DNA of 16,227 bases from an uncultured Clostridia bacterium (GTDB lineage Bacteria > Bacillota > Clostridia > Oscillospirales > Oscillospiraceae): NCBI GenBank assembly GCA_945910975.1, contig CAMDZY010000014.1, positions 1-16,227 of the forward strand, read 5' to 3'. The translations under genes were made by a program, and so were the position numbers. Positions 14,201 through 16,227 of this stretch are shown piece after piece. The stretch's first letter is position 1, and each line of letters begins with the position of its first letter. The notes beneath the pieces were generated by a model that was given only the letters and a program-made list of their open reading frames with translations, made no database searches and was not told the origin of the DNA.

Positions 14201-15091
14201 CAAAACTAACATTTCATATATCTCGTGCTTTTCTGACAGAAATAGTTCATCCACGCCGTTGACAGGATCAAAAGTCAATCGCATACCGTTCCACTTCGCG
14301 AGCGCGTTTGCAAAAGACCTGTTATTTTTAAGCGAGGTATAAATCGTTTCTGAAAAAGAATCGTAGCCCATCAAATCCTGAATCATTTTGGATTCCGGGG
14401 TGTAGGCTGTGTCATTTCTTTGATTTGCCCAGATATTTGCAATGTATGTCTTTTCACAGAACGCATCAGATCGGCTCCCCGCAGAACCGTCGAGAAACAA
14501 GTTATATAGTGCATAAGACGTTCCGCCGGCCGCTTTTTTATTGTCCTTGACCATAACCTTTAATTCATCAACGCCGGTCACATCAATTGCAAAGTCAAAC
14601 TCATTGCTTTGTGGCGTCATTGAAAAGGAATACAAAATTTTATCCCCATCGTAGAAATACGCTGTGACATCATAATCTTTTGTGTTGTAGCTTTTAATGA
14701 TCGCGCTGCTACCTGTGAGCATATGGTAATTTCCGCCCAGCTTAAATGTTCGGTATGCCCAGCTGATGTTATCGCCAAAGTTCCACCGTGCAATCCAAAC
14801 CTCAAAACCGTTTTCGTAGACAGTACCATCCAGACCGATATTGCCATTTCTACTTGTTGCACCTCTATGACCCGTCGGCGCAAAACCGTTAAATTCCGCC
14901 TTATCGAGCCTATATACGCGCGCATCTCCCTCGTTCCCGGTATAGTGACCCTCGTCGACGCACTCAAGGTCGGCAAGGCAAATGCCGCTGCTTTTAGAAA
15001 TTGAGTCTGCGTGCGCAACCAGAGTTACTTGTGGCAGTAACGTTATCATCATACATACCGCCAATATCGCTGCTAAAATTTTTCGTTTCAT
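11216..15091 (-). CDS. Large secreted SLH-anchored surface protein with NPCBM-like, Fn3-like and Cys-rich modules
   Basis: 1291 residues, predicted to be exported and held on the wall by SLH domains. Signal peptide 1-29 (KRK, hydrophobic core, VAHA before Asp29). Residues about 37-203 resemble the NPCBM/NEW2 carbohydrate-binding module (LDGTVYENGFEVW ... DFAIDVTGVDELKVMVKD). Residues about 205-640 are mainly helical and match no family I recognise. Fn3-like modules follow at about 655-765, 770-868 and 885-975. A Cys-rich stretch at about 983-1097 has CNIC (1007-1010), CSC (1046-1048) and CSRC (1085-1088) with HSY...APTCTKQGYTTHTC and ALGHDFGEW repeats. Three SLH domains fill about 1104-1291. 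No enzyme motif is visible, so an adhesin or scaffold is more likely than a hydrolase. GAGGAGG supports the start. Confidence 0.85.
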   Translation of the reverse strand: MKRKILAAILAVCMMITLLPQVTLVAHADSISKSSGICLADLECVDEGHYTGNEGDARVYRLDKAEFNGFAPTGHRGATSRNGNIGLDGTVYENGFEVWIARWNFGDNISWAYRTFKLGGNYHMLTGSSAIIKSYNTKDYDVTAYFYDGDKILYSFSMTPQSNEFDFAIDVTGVDELKVMVKDNKKAAGGTSYALYNLFLDGSAGSRSDAFCEKTYIANIWANQRNDTAYTPESKMIQDLMGYDSFSETIYTSLKNNRSFANALAKWNGMRLTFDPVNGVDELFLSEKHEIYEMLVLDLIERRAKAEGEAFSNVFLDAVDISGNVGKQVTKYKKIIDNLIELVDVPNDQLLEYLKTYKFDPNSTVFTSFYASLNDLSDTIDTWKNNEFIESVSTIAKAASDISDFYQRLTLYMLAYDMNHEMLALLGEMKQQTNNVYLKEALSNVIAAYDNAAVVSAVCTLNFAWDTTVTFMDECFDTISKAFPCYEILRQAYNASTTFCNLMFNTSDIIDAYYTAEATTNFIKANKQAIFALENRFKTTGSETDAGAYVYAVSAYFDVMEIDLKTGADFVKKASAEGLVNRANNLIDSVVNWICGEDYKSSYDSFVESSASISENLCMMSDSLLQSWKYNEGYLRSDYPEIYPVYVEKDLSQDVYTPEVLSAQLDKAGSVQVTWTVPSSYTDANTNKTHFLWGFYELTGVELSELAGGKTSTFTAPFTNVPATTNINSTANFDTFPKKYSARAFAEIDGNNVYTKSSPQLAMYSPCGAVTMSIAIEGGSPCLSIYDPSNTYYDNIRYHILRSSDGGEFTEVSTIIRNLLHDGHRTTFHDASAKVDVKYTYKVISEMTFQNGKTLYSEGQNDISLQYQNNSFHRTITIKDNRMQPQNRAVGSESIELSWTPIDGAAGYVIYRLSSYGIIYQEIATVAGQESYYLDSDVSPNVSYEYFLLPYWNNGAEKVFRDETYMSGRAICEVESDPNPGQCTHQFDDGEVIWEPGESDGIVLYTCNICGATKTEVLPAAPHTHSYIDTVTAPTCTKQGYTTHTCSCGDSYVDSYVDALGHDFGEWIATKEATEDEAGEEARTCSRCGETETRETAKLDCPSAKFVDVNSKAWYHKAIDFALANGIFSGADDTHFNPNGKTTRAMFVAVLWRLDGRPESAAANPFVDVKAGSYYEKAVIWAAANKIVAGTDAVHFNPNGNVTREQVAAFLYRYASAKDYDLSASADLSKFPDASKISNYAKDNLAWAVGAGLISGSKDAASGTVYLDPKGNATRAQVAQILMMFTQKIAK

Positions 15092-15269
15092 TCTGAGTCC
15101 TCCTCAATATAATCTTCACTATAATAATAGCACTTTTTCTCAAATTGCGCATTAACATTTACTAATAAAACGAGGAAATTTGAAACAATTTTCAAATATT
15201 TTTCAAAATTTTTTAAGTAAAACTGCACCCATCGAATATGGAAGCGCCTTCCATTGCTTAAAAACTACA
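15092..15269. other. AT-rich upstream region of the SLH protein gene
   Basis: The stretch 15111-15235 is strongly AT-rich with A/T runs (for example 15171-15223) and contains TATTAT-like hexamers on the minus strand at 15121-15129, but no -35 at proper spacing that I would commit to. The gene's promoter is probably here. No ORF or strong hairpin is visible before the terminator at 15270. Confidence 0.4.
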
Positions 15270-15318
15270 AAAGCCGCCCACATATCGTCGGTTTCGGCGA
15301 TGTGTGAGCGGCTTTGTT
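15270..15318 (-). terminator. Terminator of the CofE-like gene
   Basis: In minus-strand RNA AAAGCCGC (15318-15311 region) pairs with GCGGCUUU (15277-15270), extended by CACACAUCG/CGAUAUGUG with one mismatch, then followed by UGUAGUUUUUAAGC. It lies about 31 nt after the stop at 15350. Confidence 0.8.
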
Positions 15319-15349
15319 GTGCTTATTGAAATTTAACTCTGTCCGGGGT

Positions 15350-16060
15350 TTAGTCCACTTGGCGGATGACGCCCATGGGGGTTTGTTGGTCGTCTTGGCC
15401 GAGGGGGTTGTCCTTGAGGACGCGGGCGTAGAATTTTTTGTTCATGGTTTTTTTGTCGGAAACGCCGAGGATTTGGCCCTCTAAGTCGTTGATGTCCACA
15501 ATGCACACGCGGTAGCCGATGTGTTCGGCGATTTGGGCGGCGACTTTATCGGGCTTTTCGGGGCCGAGAACGACATATTCGTTGTAAGGCGGAATTGTAT
15601 TGTGGCAAGGGCCGTCGATGGAGCGTGCACGGTAGCCTGCAACGGTATAGAACCAGCCTTTTTTGTGGAAAATTTTCTTGCCGATCACGGAAATCGCAGC
15701 CGCGAACAAAATGCGCAAAGTGCCGCACTCTTGCAGGGCGCATTCCATCGTTTCCGGCATCCCCAGACCGATGCCATGCGGGGTTTTCATGACGTGACTG
15801 CTCAAACGAACGGCCAGCTTGCGGGGGTGGATTTTGGACAGATGAATGGCGCGGCGCTGGGTGCAAGCAACGCACTTTTCAGAAATGAACAGAATATCGT
15901 CCGGCTGCTCCAAAACCGGCTTGCCATATTGCTCCGCAACATCAATAATATTATCCTTATCGGTGATCAGATGTGTTTTGATGGGCAGGCGCTGGAATTT
16001 CTTTCCATCCACCTCAATGACTTCATTTTTGCCGGGATTCGGCGCTAATTTTTCGTCCAT
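15350..16060 (-). CDS. CofE-like protein (coenzyme F420-0:L-glutamate ligase family)
   Basis: Homologue of the enzyme that adds gamma-linked glutamate to F420-0 using GTP in F420 producers. 236 residues. Recognisable stretches are KKFQRLPIKTHLITDKDNII (20-39), DDILFISEKCVACTQRRAI (54-72), TPHGIGLGMPETMECALQEC (93-112), IDGPCHNTIPPYNEYVVLGP (148-167), VDINDLEGQILGVSDKK (188-204) and the C-terminal DNPLGQDDQQTPMGVIRQ. This is the stand-alone form found in Firmicutes, in which F420 is not generally made. No other F420 gene (cofC, cofD, cofGH) is in the window, so substrate and nucleotide are uncertain and glutamyl ligation of another acceptor is only a guess. GAAGG precedes ATG 16060. Monocistronic in view. 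Confidence 0.8.
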   Translation of the reverse strand: MDEKLAPNPGKNEVIEVDGKKFQRLPIKTHLITDKDNIIDVAEQYGKPVLEQPDDILFISEKCVACTQRRAIHLSKIHPRKLAVRLSSHVMKTPHGIGLGMPETMECALQECGTLRILFAAAISVIGKKIFHKKGWFYTVAGYRARSIDGPCHNTIPPYNEYVVLGPEKPDKVAAQIAEHIGYRVCIVDINDLEGQILGVSDKKTMNKKFYARVLKDNPLGQDDQQTPMGVIRQVD

Positions 16061-16084
16061 AACAAAGCGACCTTCTTTCTTTTG

Positions 16085-16227
16085 TGATCAAAATCCTGCG
16101 CGGCGGCGTTCCCCCTCTTGGGATGCCACGGTGCCGACACAGGCGCCAATGGCACGCGGGTGCGCGCTACTTTCGCTCACATGCCCGATACGGCACGCTG
16201 TCGTGTGCAGTATCCCTGATGTTGGCG
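16085..16227. repeat. GC-rich hairpin-forming region at the right edge
   Basis: TGCCA/TGGCA (16124-16128, 16150-16154) encloses GGTGCC/GGCGCC (16130-16135, 16142-16147); GCAC/GTGC (16152-16155, 16160-16163); GATAC/GTATC (16187-16191, 16210-16214) encloses GCAC/GTGC (16193-16196, 16205-16208); GGGAT/ATCCC (16120-16124, 16212-16216) could close the set. A minus-strand frame is open from the edge to a TGA near 16093 (about 45 codons), so this could also be the end of a truncated CDS. It may be a structured RNA, a dispersed repeat or coding sequence. Confidence 0.3.

Noticed and set aside
1..16227. CRISPR array, tRNA, rRNA, transposase or prophage
   Set aside because: No regularly spaced direct repeats, tRNA cloverleaf, rRNA segment, transposase motif or phage gene cluster was seen; the phage-type lysozyme stands alone with a signal peptide.

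Overview
This window looks like a chromosomal segment from a Gram-positive member of the Clostridia, probably an Oscillospirales/Ruminococcaceae-type gut anaerobe. The reasons are consensus sigma-A promoters, strong AGGAGG ribosome binding sites, the rpmH-rnpA-yidD-yidC-jag block in Gram-positive form, a DUF4430 lipoprotein, an SLH-anchored surface protein with Cys-rich and Fn3 modules, and moderate GC. The genus cannot be fixed from the sequence alone. No rRNA, tRNA, CRISPR array, transposase or phage module is visible.

Layout. (1) 1-628, minus: start of a secreted phage-lysozyme-type cell-wall hydrolase with a ricin-like C-terminal module, cut by the window edge. (2) 792-3919, plus: rpmH, rnpA, yidD, yidC and jag under one consensus promoter, closed by a strong terminator. 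This block makes ribosomal protein L34, the RNase P protein, and the membrane insertion and RNA-binding proteins that normally sit beside oriC. Its usual neighbours (dnaA on one side, mnmE/mnmG/rsmG on the other) are absent. (3) 3967-4848, minus: a Crp/Fnr-type regulator preceded by about 250 nt of unusually structured non-coding DNA with its own promoter. (4) 4873-5353, minus: a DUF4430 lipoprotein with its own promoter and terminator. (5) 5397-10610, plus: a two-component system (OmpR-type regulator plus sensor kinase) followed by a MacB/FtsX-type ABC transporter. The transporter promoter carries iterated TTAAGG repeats at helical spacing, a likely binding site for the adjacent regulator. 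(6) 10625-11150, minus: an MGMT/alkyltransferase-like protein lacking the catalytic Cys. (7) 11172-15091, minus: a 1291-residue secreted protein (NPCBM-like module, long helical region, Fn3-like modules, Cys-rich repeats, three SLH domains). (8) 15270-16060, minus: a CofE-like (F420-0:gamma-glutamyl ligase family) protein with terminator, preceded by a GC-rich hairpin-forming stretch that runs off the right edge.

The most interesting unexplained item is the non-coding block at about 4610-4848. Read on the minus strand it has a promoter whose start point falls at the base of a 14-bp stem, an 8-bp inner stem, a hairpin capped by a C(UUCG)G tetraloop, a terminator-like 12-bp hairpin, and a segment able to pair next to the Shine-Dalgarno of the Crp-like gene. 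Both non-Watson-Crick positions checked in this neighbourhood (one in the long stem, one in the nearby DUF4430 terminator) become G-U pairs only in minus-strand RNA. This makes a structured leader or small RNA the leading explanation, though no known riboswitch class was recognised. The second item is the TTAAGG operator that ties the two-component system to its transporter.
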